Shown here in pieces: positions 7,669-16,558 of a stretch of 64,000 nucleotides of DNA; the stretch's first letter is position 1; the number at the start of each line of letters is the position of its first letter. The notes under the pieces were generated by a model. It saw only the letters and a list, made by a program, of their open reading frames with translations. It searched no databases and was not told the DNA's origin. The stretch lies in contig NZ_CP147838.1 in the NCBI RefSeq assembly GCF_037338445.1, positions 496,001 through 560,000 of the forward strand, in the 5' to 3' direction. The position numbers and the translations under genes are program-made. This stretch comes from Salinibaculum sp. SYNS191 (GTDB lineage Archaea > Halobacteriota > Halobacteria > Halobacteriales > Haloarculaceae).

Positions 7669-10600
7669 ATGGGTACCACCGACCACTTCGGCGGCCGCGG
7701 GGGGCAGACACTCGCGGCGGTCCTCGTTCTCGCGCTTGTTTGCAGTGCTGGCCCGGCCGTCGCCGCACCGGCGGCAGTGACTGACGACGGCAGGAATCGG
7801 GTCGTGGATACCGGGACGGCCGATGCCCCGACGCTCGACGGCGCCATCGCACCGGTATCGGAGCCGAAAGACGGCGCGTACAGGGCGAGCGTCCGGTCGG
7901 CGTCACCGCAGGTCGACCCCGGGGACGTGCTCTCCGAGGAACAGCAGGCCGCAATCGAGGCGGGTGTCAGGCAGGGCATCCAGCAGGCCCGTGACCGCGG
8001 TGCGAGCGTCGACGACGCGCGCGTCGACGAGGCCATCGCCGCCGCCACCGCGGCCGCGGCACAGTGGCCCGACGCGACGCCGGACCAGATGCGTGCGGCA
8101 GCAACCGGTGGGGCACACGGGACTGCCATCCAGACGCAGGCCGCCGAGGTGTCGCAGCGACAGAGCGCCGTCCGCGGTGCCGTGGCGGGGTCGCTGTCCC
8201 AGTACCAGTCGGCGAACGTGACGCAACTCCAGAGTGCCGCCTACGGCGGCGCACACGGAGCACTCGCCCAGTCACAGCGGGCGAACGTGTCCCAGATTCA
8301 GCAGGCCGCGGGCGGTGGTGCTGGCGGTGCTGCCGCCGGCGCTGCCGCTGAAGGGATAGCGTCCGTCGGCAAGATACAGGAGGCCGCCCAGGGCGCCGCA
8401 TTCGGAGCGCTAGAGAAGGGCGACGCGAAGCCGGAAGACGTCTTCTACGCCACGCTCGGGGGCGCCCACGGCGCACTCGTCAGCTCCCAGACGGTGAACG
8501 TCAAGCAGGTTCAGGTGGCGGCGATGGGCGGAACGAAAGGCGCGCTGGTCCAGCGACAGGACGTCTCTGTGGAGCAGCGCCAGTACGCTGCCCGCGGGGG
8601 TGCCGCCGGGGCGCTGCGACAGACCCAGCGCGTGACCGTCGAACAGATTCAGGTCGCCGCCCGCGGTGCGGCCGAGGGTGCGGTGCGGAAAGTCGTCCAG
8701 CAGCAGACGGTCCGCGTCGAGCAGGTCCAGGCGGCCGCACAGGGGGCAGCGGCAGGGGCACTCCGGCAGCGTCAGGACGTCGACATCGAGCAGATACAGT
8801 ACGCGGCCCGCGGTGCCGCTGGCGGGGCCATACTGCAGTCCCAGTCGGCGACGGTCGAGCAGTTGCAGAGCGCCGCCTTCGGCGCGGCCCATGGCGGGGT
8901 GCTCCAGCGCCAGACCGTCAGCGTCGAGCAGGTCCAGTACGCCGCCGAAGGGGCGGCCGCGGGCTCGCTCGTCCAGGTCCAGCGAGTCACCGTCGAGCAG
9001 ATACAGTACGCGGCCCGCGGTGGCGCGTCGGGAGCGCTCGTCCAGCGCCAGACCGTCAGCGTCGAGCAGGTCCAGGCCGCTGCCCGGGGGAGCGCCGCCG
9101 GCGCAGTAACCGAGGTCGTCCAGCTACAGACAGTCCGCGTCGAGCAGATTCAGGCCGCCGCCTCCGGCGCGGCGAAGGGGGCCCTGACCCAGCGCCAGCG
9201 GATTACAGTCGAGCAGACGCAGTCCGCCGCCCGCGGTGCCGCAGGCGGCGCACTCAGGCAGTCCCAGCGGGTCACCGTGACCCAGATCCAGCGGGCCGCC
9301 CAGGGCGCTGCGGCCGGGGCCGCATCCGCCGTCGTCCAGCGCCAGGAGGTGACCATCGAGCAGGTTCAGGCGGCCGCCAGCGGGGCGGCCGAAGGCTCAC
9401 TGACGCAGATTCAGCGGGTCTCGATTACGCAGATACAGTTCGCAGCGACGGGGGCCGCGAAGGGAGCACTCATCCAGCGCCAGGAGGTGACAGTCGAACA
9501 GATACAGGCGGCGGCACTCGGTGCGGCCAGCGGGGGCGTCCAGATACAGCAGGTGACAATCGTCCAGGTACAGGTCGTCACGCAGAGCGCTGCCAGCGGG
9601 GCACTCTCGCAGAGTCAACGGGCCTCCGTGACCCAGATACAGGGCGCAGCCACCGGCGCCTGCCGGGGGGTCCTCTCCCAGACCCAGCGGGTCTCGGTCT
9701 CCCAGTTGCAGTACGTCGCCTGGGACAGCGCGGCGAGGTCGGCCTTCACCGCCTCGGAGGCCGGCGTCGAGGACGCGGACGAGGTCGCCACGAACTCCGA
9801 GAACGATACGCGGGCCCGCATCGAGGACCCCGAACCGCGTCCCACTGCGAACATCTCCATCCGCGACCAGACCAGCTCCGGTGAAACGGTCACCGTCGAG
9901 TCGGTGAACCTCAGCGAGGGCGGGTTCGTCTCGATTCGTGACGCCGGCTACGGGGAGGGCGACATCCTCACCAGCGTCATCGGTGCCAGCGACTACCTCG
10001 AACCGGGCCGGACCGAGAACCTGACCATCGACCTCGACCAGCCCCTGACCGGCAACGGGACCGTCTTCGCCGTTGCACACCGTGATACGGACGGGAACCA
10101 GCAGTTCACGTTCAGCGAGACCAGCGGCATCGAGGACGACGCCTACACGGACGACACCGGAGCCGTCGACGATAGCGCGACGGTTACCGTCCCCGCCGAG
10201 GAGGGACCGGCGACCGCCAGCGTGACCGCCCGCGATACCGCCTCGAACGGGACGGCGGTCCAGGTCACGGTGGCGAACCTCTCGCAGGGCGGGTTCCTCG
10301 CGGTCCACGACAGTACCTTCGACCCGACTGCCCTCGGCGAGAGCATCGTCGACGCGAGCGGGTACCTCGAACCCGGCGAGACCCGCAACGTCACCATCAC
10401 GCTGACCGACCCGCTGACCGACAGCGGGCCCGTGTACGTGGTCGCCTACCGCGACACGAACGACAACGAGGTCTTCGACTTCGTCGACACGGCTGGCGAC
10501 GAGGACGGACCCTACACCGAGGACGGCGTGCCCGTCTTCGACCCCGCCAACGTGACAGGCACACCGAACGCCACCGAACCGCCGAACGCGACTCGTCCCG

Positions 10601-13449
10601 GACCGAACGCCTCGCTCGACGTGGCGGACCAGTCCGGCGATGGGTCGACGCTCGCCGTCGACAACGCCACCGCGGACACGGCGTTCACGCTCGCAGTGAC
10701 CCTCGACAACGAGACGCTAAACGAGACGCAGACAATCGACGCCAACGAGACGTTCAGCGGGAACCTGTCGCTCGACCCGCCGCTCGACGAAAACACGACC
10801 CTGACTGTCGAAGTCAGGGACGCCGAGACCGGGGACGTCCTGAGGACAGCGAGCGTCGAGTACACCGTGGTCGCGCCGGAACCGTCGCCAGAGGGGTCGG
10901 TCTCGGTCGACGATCAGACTGGCGACGGAACCGCGCTCGTCGTCCAGAATGCGACGGCGGACGTGGACTACTACCTGGAAGCGAGCATCGACGACGAGCC
11001 GCTGAACAGGACGGCCGTCATCGACGCCGACGAGACATTCAGCGGGAACCTGACACTCTCCCCGCCGCTCGACGACAACGCGACCGTCACTGTCGGCGTC
11101 TACGAGAACGAAACTGGCGAGGAACTCGACTCGACGGCGGTGAACTACACCGTCTCGACGGTTCCGAACGTCACGCAAGCGGACAACGTCACGGCCGACG
11201 GCGACAACGTCACCGAGGGAGAAGAGAACGTGACCGCGACGCTGGGAGTCTTCGACCAGTCCGGTGACGGAACGACGCTGGCGGTCGACGACGCCACGGC
11301 GTCGATTCCGTTCAGTCTGGTGGTGAGCGAGGACGGCGAGACGCTGAACAGCACCGACCCGTTCCCGGCGGGCGAGACGTTCAGCGGGAACCTGACGCTG
11401 TCCCCGCCGCTCGACGACAACGCGACCGTCGTGGTCGAGCTACGTTCGAACGCGACCGGCGACGAACTCGTCAACCAGACGGTGAACTACACCGTCGAAC
11501 GCGCGGAAGTCACCGCGACGCCGACGGCGACGCCCGCGGACGGTGCGAACGTGACGCCGACCGAGACGCCGACAGCGACCGTGACACCGACGGAGAACGA
11601 GACGGTGACGGCGACACCCACAGAGACGGGGACTGCGACTCCGACCCCGACAGTGACGAGCACTGCAACCCCGACGCCGACAGCGACTCAGACCCCGACG
11701 GCGACGGAGACTGAGAGTCCGACGGCGACGGAGACTGAGAGTCCGACGGCGACGGAGACTGAGAGTCCGACGGCGACGGAGACTGAGAGTCCGACGGCGA
11801 CGGAGACTGAGAGTCCGACGGCGACCGCAACTCCGACGGGAACAGCAACAGAGACACCGACAGCGAGTCCAACCCCGACGGCGACCGGGACGCCCACGGC
11901 CACGGCAACTGGGGCCCCAACCGTGACGGCAACCGCGACCCCGGCTCCGCCGGAGACTGAGCCACCGACGGCAACGCCGACGCCGGAGCCGGCTGAAACC
12001 CCGACTTCGACCCCGACGGAGACGGCCGCCCCGGCGGTGACCCAGACGCCGGCCGCGGCGGCCACGCTGTCAGTCCCCGACCAGACTGGCGACGGGTCGA
12101 CCCTGGCAGTCGAGGCGGCCAGCGCTGGTCAGTCGTTCTACCTCACCGTCGAAGCGGGTGAGGAGACGCTGAACAGAACCGAGACCTTCGCCCAGGGAGA
12201 GACGTTCACCGGCGACCTGGCGCTCGAACCCGTCCTCGGTCGAAACACGACGGTAACGGTCGCGGTCCGCGACGGCGCGACGGACGAGGCGCTGACCACG
12301 GCGTCGGTGAACTACACGGGGGCGCTCACGCAAGCGACCGTCGACGCACTCTCGCGGTTCGAGGACGTCGACGCCGCGCTCGACGCGGGCTACGTCGACA
12401 CCCACCAGTTCGCGACGGACGAGCAGGGTGCGACCGGCATCCGCTTCGTCAACCAGGCGCTGTTCGACGGCGAACTCGACCCCCGCAACCCCGAAATACT
12501 GCTGTACACGCTCGACGAACAGGGCGAGTACGAACTCGTCGGCGCGGAGTGGGCCGTTCCCGAATCGGCGGCCGGCGAGCCACCGGCGCTGTTCGACCAG
12601 TCCTTTACCGGCCCCGCGCCCGGACACACCCAGACGATGGAATCCCACTACGAACTCTACGCCTGGGCCTTCCGTGAGAACCCGCGGGGGACCTTCGCCC
12701 CGTCCAACCCTGACCTCCCGCTGCCGACGCTGATATCCGCGAGCGACCAGGTCAGTAACGGCAGCGTCGTGCGCGTCGATAGCACGACCTTCGGCGGAAT
12801 TGCCCACGAGGGGATTCCCGACGGCTACTATGTCGAAGCCCGGTCGATCGACGGCCAGACTCTCGGCCGCTCACAGGTGCTGACGGGCCAGGCGGTGGAC
12901 GTGGTCGTGCCGCTCGACCAGCCGCTGACCGGACCGACTGACGTCACGCTGGCACTGCGACACGCCGACGGCGAGGCTGCGGAGATCGCCGAACCGGTCG
13001 CGCAGGTGACCGTCACGGTCAGCGTCGAGCAGACGCCGACGGCGACGGCCACACCCTCACCGACGGCACCGGCGACAGCGACCGCATCCCCGACGCAGAC
13101 GGCGACTGCAACCGAGACACCGATGGAAACCCCGACGGCGACTGCCACTGAGACGCCGACAGTGACGGCAACCGCGACGGCGACACAAACCGCGACCGCA
13201 ACGCCGACCGAGACGCCGACACCGACGGAAACGGCGACTGAAACGCCGACACAGACGGAAACGGCGACTGAGACGCCGACGGCCACCGCCACGGCGACGG
13301 CCACCACAACCTCGACCGCGCCCGAAACGGCCGTCGGGACCGGACCAGAAGCCGAGACCGTGCAGCCGTCAGTATCGAGTCCGTCCGGGAGGGTCACAGC
13401 GGCCGACGGCGGGTCAGGGACACCCGACAGCGTTGCTGTCCAGGGATAG
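7669..13449 (+). CDS. Giant secreted repeat protein (1926 residues): Q/V/A repeats, DUF7282-like and beta-sandwich-like domains, Thr stalks
   Basis: A Sec-type signal peptide (hydrophobic stretch about residues 13-32, cut near AVAAPA) precedes a helical segment. About 22 copies of a 23-residue motif with consensus xQxQxVxVEQxQxAAxGAAxGAL follow at residues 154-694. Next come two DUF7282-like domains (about 725-843 and 849-958), three related beta-sandwich-like repeats (about 980-1279), a Thr/Pro stalk (about 1283-1464), a fourth sandwich repeat, a domain with GYVDTHQF and HYELYAWAFRENPRG (about 1555-1685), a last DUF7282-like domain, and a second Thr stalk ending VAVQG. Sequons NxT/S are frequent. 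A TATA-like CTTTATC lies at 7629-7635. No membrane helix or PGF-type sorting tail is seen at the C-terminus. A cell-surface or matrix adhesin role is inferred. Confidence 0.85.
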   Translation: MGTTDHFGGRGGQTLAAVLVLALVCSAGPAVAAPAAVTDDGRNRVVDTGTADAPTLDGAIAPVSEPKDGAYRASVRSASPQVDPGDVLSEEQQAAIEAGVRQGIQQARDRGASVDDARVDEAIAAATAAAAQWPDATPDQMRAAATGGAHGTAIQTQAAEVSQRQSAVRGAVAGSLSQYQSANVTQLQSAAYGGAHGALAQSQRANVSQIQQAAGGGAGGAAAGAAAEGIASVGKIQEAAQGAAFGALEKGDAKPEDVFYATLGGAHGALVSSQTVNVKQVQVAAMGGTKGALVQRQDVSVEQRQYAARGGAAGALRQTQRVTVEQIQVAARGAAEGAVRKVVQQQTVRVEQVQAAAQGAAAGALRQRQDVDIEQIQYAARGAAGGAILQSQSATVEQLQSAAFGAAHGGVLQRQTVSVEQVQYAAEGAAAGSLVQVQRVTVEQIQYAARGGASGALVQRQTVSVEQVQAAARGSAAGAVTEVVQLQTVRVEQIQAAASGAAKGALTQRQRITVEQTQSAARGAAGGALRQSQRVTVTQIQRAAQGAAAGAASAVVQRQEVTIEQVQAAASGAAEGSLTQIQRVSITQIQFAATGAAKGALIQRQEVTVEQIQAAALGAASGGVQIQQVTIVQVQVVTQSAASGALSQSQRASVTQIQGAATGACRGVLSQTQRVSVSQLQYVAWDSAARSAFTASEAGVEDADEVATNSENDTRARIEDPEPRPTANISIRDQTSSGETVTVESVNLSEGGFVSIRDAGYGEGDILTSVIGASDYLEPGRTENLTIDLDQPLTGNGTVFAVAHRDTDGNQQFTFSETSGIEDDAYTDDTGAVDDSATVTVPAEEGPATASVTARDTASNGTAVQVTVANLSQGGFLAVHDSTFDPTALGESIVDASGYLEPGETRNVTITLTDPLTDSGPVYVVAYRDTNDNEVFDFVDTAGDEDGPYTEDGVPVFDPANVTGTPNATEPPNATRPGPNASLDVADQSGDGSTLAVDNATADTAFTLAVTLDNETLNETQTIDANETFSGNLSLDPPLDENTTLTVEVRDAETGDVLRTASVEYTVVAPEPSPEGSVSVDDQTGDGTALVVQNATADVDYYLEASIDDEPLNRTAVIDADETFSGNLTLSPPLDDNATVTVGVYENETGEELDSTAVNYTVSTVPNVTQADNVTADGDNVTEGEENVTATLGVFDQSGDGTTLAVDDATASIPFSLVVSEDGETLNSTDPFPAGETFSGNLTLSPPLDDNATVVVELRSNATGDELVNQTVNYTVERAEVTATPTATPADGANVTPTETPTATVTPTENETVTATPTETGTATPTPTVTSTATPTPTATQTPTATETESPTATETESPTATETESPTATETESPTATETESPTATATPTGTATETPTASPTPTATGTPTATATGAPTVTATATPAPPETEPPTATPTPEPAETPTSTPTETAAPAVTQTPAAAATLSVPDQTGDGSTLAVEAASAGQSFYLTVEAGEETLNRTETFAQGETFTGDLALEPVLGRNTTVTVAVRDGATDEALTTASVNYTGALTQATVDALSRFEDVDAALDAGYVDTHQFATDEQGATGIRFVNQALFDGELDPRNPEILLYTLDEQGEYELVGAEWAVPESAAGEPPALFDQSFTGPAPGHTQTMESHYELYAWAFRENPRGTFAPSNPDLPLPTLISASDQVSNGSVVRVDSTTFGGIAHEGIPDGYYVEARSIDGQTLGRSQVLTGQAVDVVVPLDQPLTGPTDVTLALRHADGEAAEIAEPVAQVTVTVSVEQTPTATATPSPTAPATATASPTQTATATETPMETPTATATETPTVTATATATQTATATPTETPTPTETATETPTQTETATETPTATATATATTTSTAPETAVGTGPEAETVQPSVSSPSGRVTAADGGSGTPDSVAVQG
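8128..9750 (+). repeat. Tandem 69-base coding repeats (about 22 units, 23 residues each)
   Basis: Each unit encodes alternating Gln and Val positions (for example VQRQTVSVEQVQ) followed by an Ala/Gly-rich segment (YAAEGAAAGSL). Most units are exactly 23 residues. Three units gain a three-residue insertion ending in VV (after AVRK, AVTE and AASA). Units 3 and 4 are irregular, unit 20 is one residue short and the last is degraded (YVAWDSAARSAF). The DNA is divergent between units, so the repeat is old and held by selection on the protein. Confidence 0.85.
11698..11817 (+). repeat. Five perfect 24-base tandem repeats inside the Thr-rich stalk
   Basis: The unit ACGGCGACGGAGACTGAGAGTCCG occurs five times in a row without a mismatch and encodes TATETESP. 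Flanking Thr/Pro codons follow the same theme but are not identical. Perfect copies indicate recent slippage or unequal crossing-over, so the stalk length is likely variable between strains. Confidence 0.95.
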
Positions 13450-13626
13450 GAAGCCAGGTGTAAATCCACGTCGCCGTCGGCAACGCCGGCGCTGACTGCG
13501 ACCAGCCCGGCTATGACCGGGGCACGACAGGCGCAGGCCAGTGACCCCAACGCGATTCACGGCGACATCTTCGAGCGACCCGGCGAGACGGCGAATCTTT
13601 TTGCACCGGCCACACTCAGGGCCGGT

Positions 13627-14517
13627 ATGGTTTCGGAGCTATTCGACCCCGACGAGTGGACGGCCGTCGACGCCTTCGACTTCCGCGACATCACGTACCA
13701 CCGCGGGACCGACGTCCCCGCGGCCCGCATCGCCTTCGACCGGCCGGAAGTCCGCAACGCCTTCCGCCCGGAGACGGTCGACGAACTCTACACCGCCCTG
13801 GACCACGCCCGCAAGCAGGCCGACGTGGGCTGTGTCCTCCTGACGGGGAACGGCCCCAGCGAGAAGGACGGCGGCTGGGCCTTCTGTTCGGGCGGCGACC
13901 AGTCCATCCGTGGCGATTCTGGATATGAATACCACGATGACGACGAGGAGGCCGCCCAGCAGGGCGTCGGCCGCCTCCACATCCTGGAGGTCCAGCGACT
14001 CATCCGCTTCATGCCCAAGCCCGTCGTCTGTGTCGCGCCGGGGTGGGCCGTCGGCGGCGGCCACTCGCTGCACGTCGTCTGCGACATGACCATCGCCAGC
14101 GAGGAGGCTATCTTCAAGCAGACCGACGCGGACGTGGCGAGTTTCGACGCCGGGTTCGGCTCGGCCTACCTCGCGAAACAGGTGGGCCAGAAGAAGGCCC
14201 GCGAGATATTCTTCCTCGGGAAGGACTACAGCGCCGAGGAGGCGGCGGAGATGGGGATGGTCAACGAGGTGGTCCCCCACGAGGACCTGGAGGACGTCGC
14301 GCTCGACTGGGCGGACACCATCACGCGGAAGTCGCCGATGGCGATTCGGATGCTCAAGTTCGCGTTCAACGCGACGGACGACGGGATGGTCGGCCAGCAG
14401 GTCTTCGCCGGGGAGGCGACGCGACTGGGCTACATGACTGACGAGGCCAGCGAGGGGCGGGACGCGTTCAACGAGGGGCGGGAGCCGCAGTTCCGGGACT
14501 ACCCCTGGCACTACTGA
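13627..14517 (+). CDS. menB: 1,4-dihydroxy-2-naphthoyl-CoA synthase
   Basis: This 296-residue crotonase-fold enzyme cyclises o-succinylbenzoyl-CoA in menaquinone synthesis. Visible signatures are ARIAFDRPEVRNAFRP, CSGGDQSIRG (oxyanion-hole loop), PGWAVGGGHSLHVVCDMTIA, and DAGFGSAYLAKQVGQKKARE, all typical of MenB over other crotonases. The ATG at 13627 is about 27 bases after the TATA-like TCTTTTTG, consistent with a leaderless start, so upstream in-frame starts were rejected. It opens the men cluster, followed 60 bases later by menA. Confidence 0.95.
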   Translation: MVSELFDPDEWTAVDAFDFRDITYHRGTDVPAARIAFDRPEVRNAFRPETVDELYTALDHARKQADVGCVLLTGNGPSEKDGGWAFCSGGDQSIRGDSGYEYHDDDEEAAQQGVGRLHILEVQRLIRFMPKPVVCVAPGWAVGGGHSLHVVCDMTIASEEAIFKQTDADVASFDAGFGSAYLAKQVGQKKAREIFFLGKDYSAEEAAEMGMVNEVVPHEDLEDVALDWADTITRKSPMAIRMLKFAFNATDDGMVGQQVFAGEATRLGYMTDEASEGRDAFNEGREPQFRDYPWHY

Positions 14518-14577
14518 CCCGCCCGGACGGCCCGGCAACCACAGTCGCTTTGAGTCTCGCGTCCGTACTCGCGTGCA

Positions 14578-15528
14578 ATGACAGCGACCGCCGACATCTC
14601 GCGCACGCAGGCGTGGCTGATGGCCGCCCGGCCACAGACGCTGCCGGCGGGCGCAGCCCCGGTCCTCCTCGGCGCGGCGGTGGCGGTGTACGAGGGCGTC
14701 TTCGCACCGCTGCCCGCCCTCGCCGCGCTCGTCGGCGCGCTCCTCATCCAGGTCGGCACCAACTTCGCCAACGACTACTACGACGCCGTCAACGGGGCCG
14801 ACACCGACGAGCGGGAGGGATTCACCCGCGTGACCGCCGGCGGTCTCATCGAACCCCGGAAGGTCAAGTACGCGATGGCCGCCACCTACGGCCTCGCGGT
14901 CGTCGTCGGCCTCTATCTCGTCTACGTCGGCGGCGTCCCCATCCTCGTCGTCGGCCTCTCCAGCATCGTCGCCGGCGTGCTCTACACCGGCGGCCCCTAC
15001 CCCTACGGCTACTACGGGCTGGGCGATTTCTTCGTGTTCCTCTACTTCGGGCTGGTCGCAGTGACCGGAACCTACTACGTCCAGTCGGTGACCGAGGTGG
15101 CGGGCGCGTTCCCGACGACGCTCCCGCCGGGGACGGTCACGCCAGCAGTCGTCGTCGCCGGCCTCGGCGCAGCGGGCCTGTCGACGTGTATCCTGGTCGT
15201 GAACAACATCCGCGACCTGGAGACCGACCGCGAGACCGGCAAGCGCACGCTGGCGGTCATGCTGGGCTACCGGTGGAGCCGCGCGGAGTTCGCGGGCCTG
15301 ATTGGGCTGTCCTACGCAGTGCCGCCCGTCCTCTGGCTGGCCTTTGGCTACCCGGTGACCGTGCTGGCACCGCTGCTGTCGCTCCCGCTCGCGGTCACGC
15401 TCTCCCGGACGGTCATGACACGGACCGACGGGAGCGCGCTGAACCCGGCGCTGGAGCGGACCGGCCAGTTGCTCGCCATCTACGCCGTGTTGCTGGCCGC
15501 CGGCCTGGTCGCCCCAGGGGTGACGTGA
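14578..15528 (+). CDS. menA: 1,4-dihydroxy-2-naphthoate polyprenyltransferase
   Basis: This is a 316-residue UbiA-superfamily membrane enzyme that attaches the isoprenoid chain to dihydroxynaphthoate. The two Asp-rich prenyl-diphosphate/Mg motifs are NFANDYYDAVNGADTDER and NNIRDLETDRETGKR, separated by several membrane helices. The starting AWLMAARPQTLPAGAAPVLL is the MenA signature. The downstream menC ATG begins two bases after this stop, so the two are translated from one message. Confidence 0.95.
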   Translation: MTATADISRTQAWLMAARPQTLPAGAAPVLLGAAVAVYEGVFAPLPALAALVGALLIQVGTNFANDYYDAVNGADTDEREGFTRVTAGGLIEPRKVKYAMAATYGLAVVVGLYLVYVGGVPILVVGLSSIVAGVLYTGGPYPYGYYGLGDFFVFLYFGLVAVTGTYYVQSVTEVAGAFPTTLPPGTVTPAVVVAGLGAAGLSTCILVVNNIRDLETDRETGKRTLAVMLGYRWSRAEFAGLIGLSYAVPPVLWLAFGYPVTVLAPLLSLPLAVTLSRTVMTRTDGSALNPALERTGQLLAIYAVLLAAGLVAPGVT

Positions 15529-15529
15529 G

Positions 15530-16558
15530 ATGGAAGTCGAACCGTTCACCGTCAGCCTGTCGTCGCCACTGGAGACGGCAGCGGGACGGATAGACACCCG
15601 CGAGGGGTTCCTGGTCTACATCGACTACCAGGGCGCGAAGGGCGTCGGCGAGGCGACGCCGCTGCCCGGCTGGACCGAGTCGAAAGAGGAGTGCCGGACC
15701 GCGCTCGGACGGGCCGCGGAGATTGCCGAGGAACTCGACTGGGGCATCGCACTCCGGAAGACAGACGCGCCGGCGGCGCGACACGGCATCTCGCTGGCGC
15801 TCGCGGAGGCACGCGCCCGGGCGAGCGAACAGCCGCTGTACCGGTATCTCGACGGCGACCGGCTGGTCACGTCGGTGCCCGTTAACGCGACCATCGGGGA
15901 CCAGTCGCCGGCGGCCACCGCCGACGCCGCCGAGCGGGCAGTCGAGGACGGATTCGGTGCGCTGAAGTGCAAGGTCGGCGCGCGGCCGCTGTCGGAGGAC
16001 GTCGACCGTCTGCGGGCCGTCCGCGAGCGGGTCGGCGACGGTGTGGAGCTACGGGCCGACGCCAACGGCGCGTGGAGTCCCGAACGAGCCCGCGAGGCGG
16101 TCGAGGCGTTCGCAGCGTTCGACGTCTCCTACGTCGAACAGCCGCTCCCGGCGGGAGACCTGCGGGGTCACGCCGCCCTCCGCGGGGGCCCGGTCGACAT
16201 CGCGCTCGACGAGGCGCTGACCGAGCACTCGGTGGCGGACGTGCTCGCGGCGGACGCGGCGGACGTCCTCGTCGTCAAACCGATGGTCGTCGGCGGCCCG
16301 GACCGTGCCCACGACGTTGCCACGACGGCCAGCGAAGCCGGCGTGGACCCGGTGGTCTCGACGACTGTCGACGCCGTCGTCGCGCGGACGGGCGCGGTGC
16401 ACGTCGCGGCGAGCGTGCCGGACGTCCGGGCGTGCGGGCTCGCCACCGGGTCGCTGCTGGCGAAGGACCTCTCGGCCGACCCCGCCCCCGTCAGCGACGG
16501 GAGCATCGAGGTGCCACAGGGCAAGGGTCTTGGCCTGCCGGACCGACCGCCGAGGTAG
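15530..16558 (+). CDS. menC: o-succinylbenzoate synthase
   Basis: This 342-residue enolase-superfamily enzyme dehydrates SHCHC to o-succinylbenzoate. It shows GVGEATPLPGWTES in the capping domain, LKCKVG with the catalytic KxK lysines, then metal-ligand segments ELRADANGAWSP, VEQPLP and IALDEAL, and a late VVKPMVVGG lysine. Dipeptide epimerases share the fold, but the position between menA and menE makes OSB synthase the clear choice. The menE ATG directly follows its stop with no gap. Confidence 0.92.
   Translation: MEVEPFTVSLSSPLETAAGRIDTREGFLVYIDYQGAKGVGEATPLPGWTESKEECRTALGRAAEIAEELDWGIALRKTDAPAARHGISLALAEARARASEQPLYRYLDGDRLVTSVPVNATIGDQSPAATADAAERAVEDGFGALKCKVGARPLSEDVDRLRAVRERVGDGVELRADANGAWSPERAREAVEAFAAFDVSYVEQPLPAGDLRGHAALRGGPVDIALDEALTEHSVADVLAADAADVLVVKPMVVGGPDRAHDVATTASEAGVDPVVSTTVDAVVARTGAVHVAASVPDVRACGLATGSLLAKDLSADPAPVSDGSIEVPQGKGLGLPDRPPR

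Noticed and set aside
11698..11817. CRISPR-like appearance of the 24-base repeats
   Set aside because: Units are contiguous with no spacers and are in frame with a coding sequence.
11510..12065. Minus-strand Ser/Val-rich frames opposite the Thr stalk
   Set aside because: They are complements of the Thr/Ala/Pro repeat codons and have no start context.
13513..13626. Upstream start for menB
   Set aside because: The extension lies before and across the TATA-like TCTTTTTG that sits 27 bases before ATG 13627.
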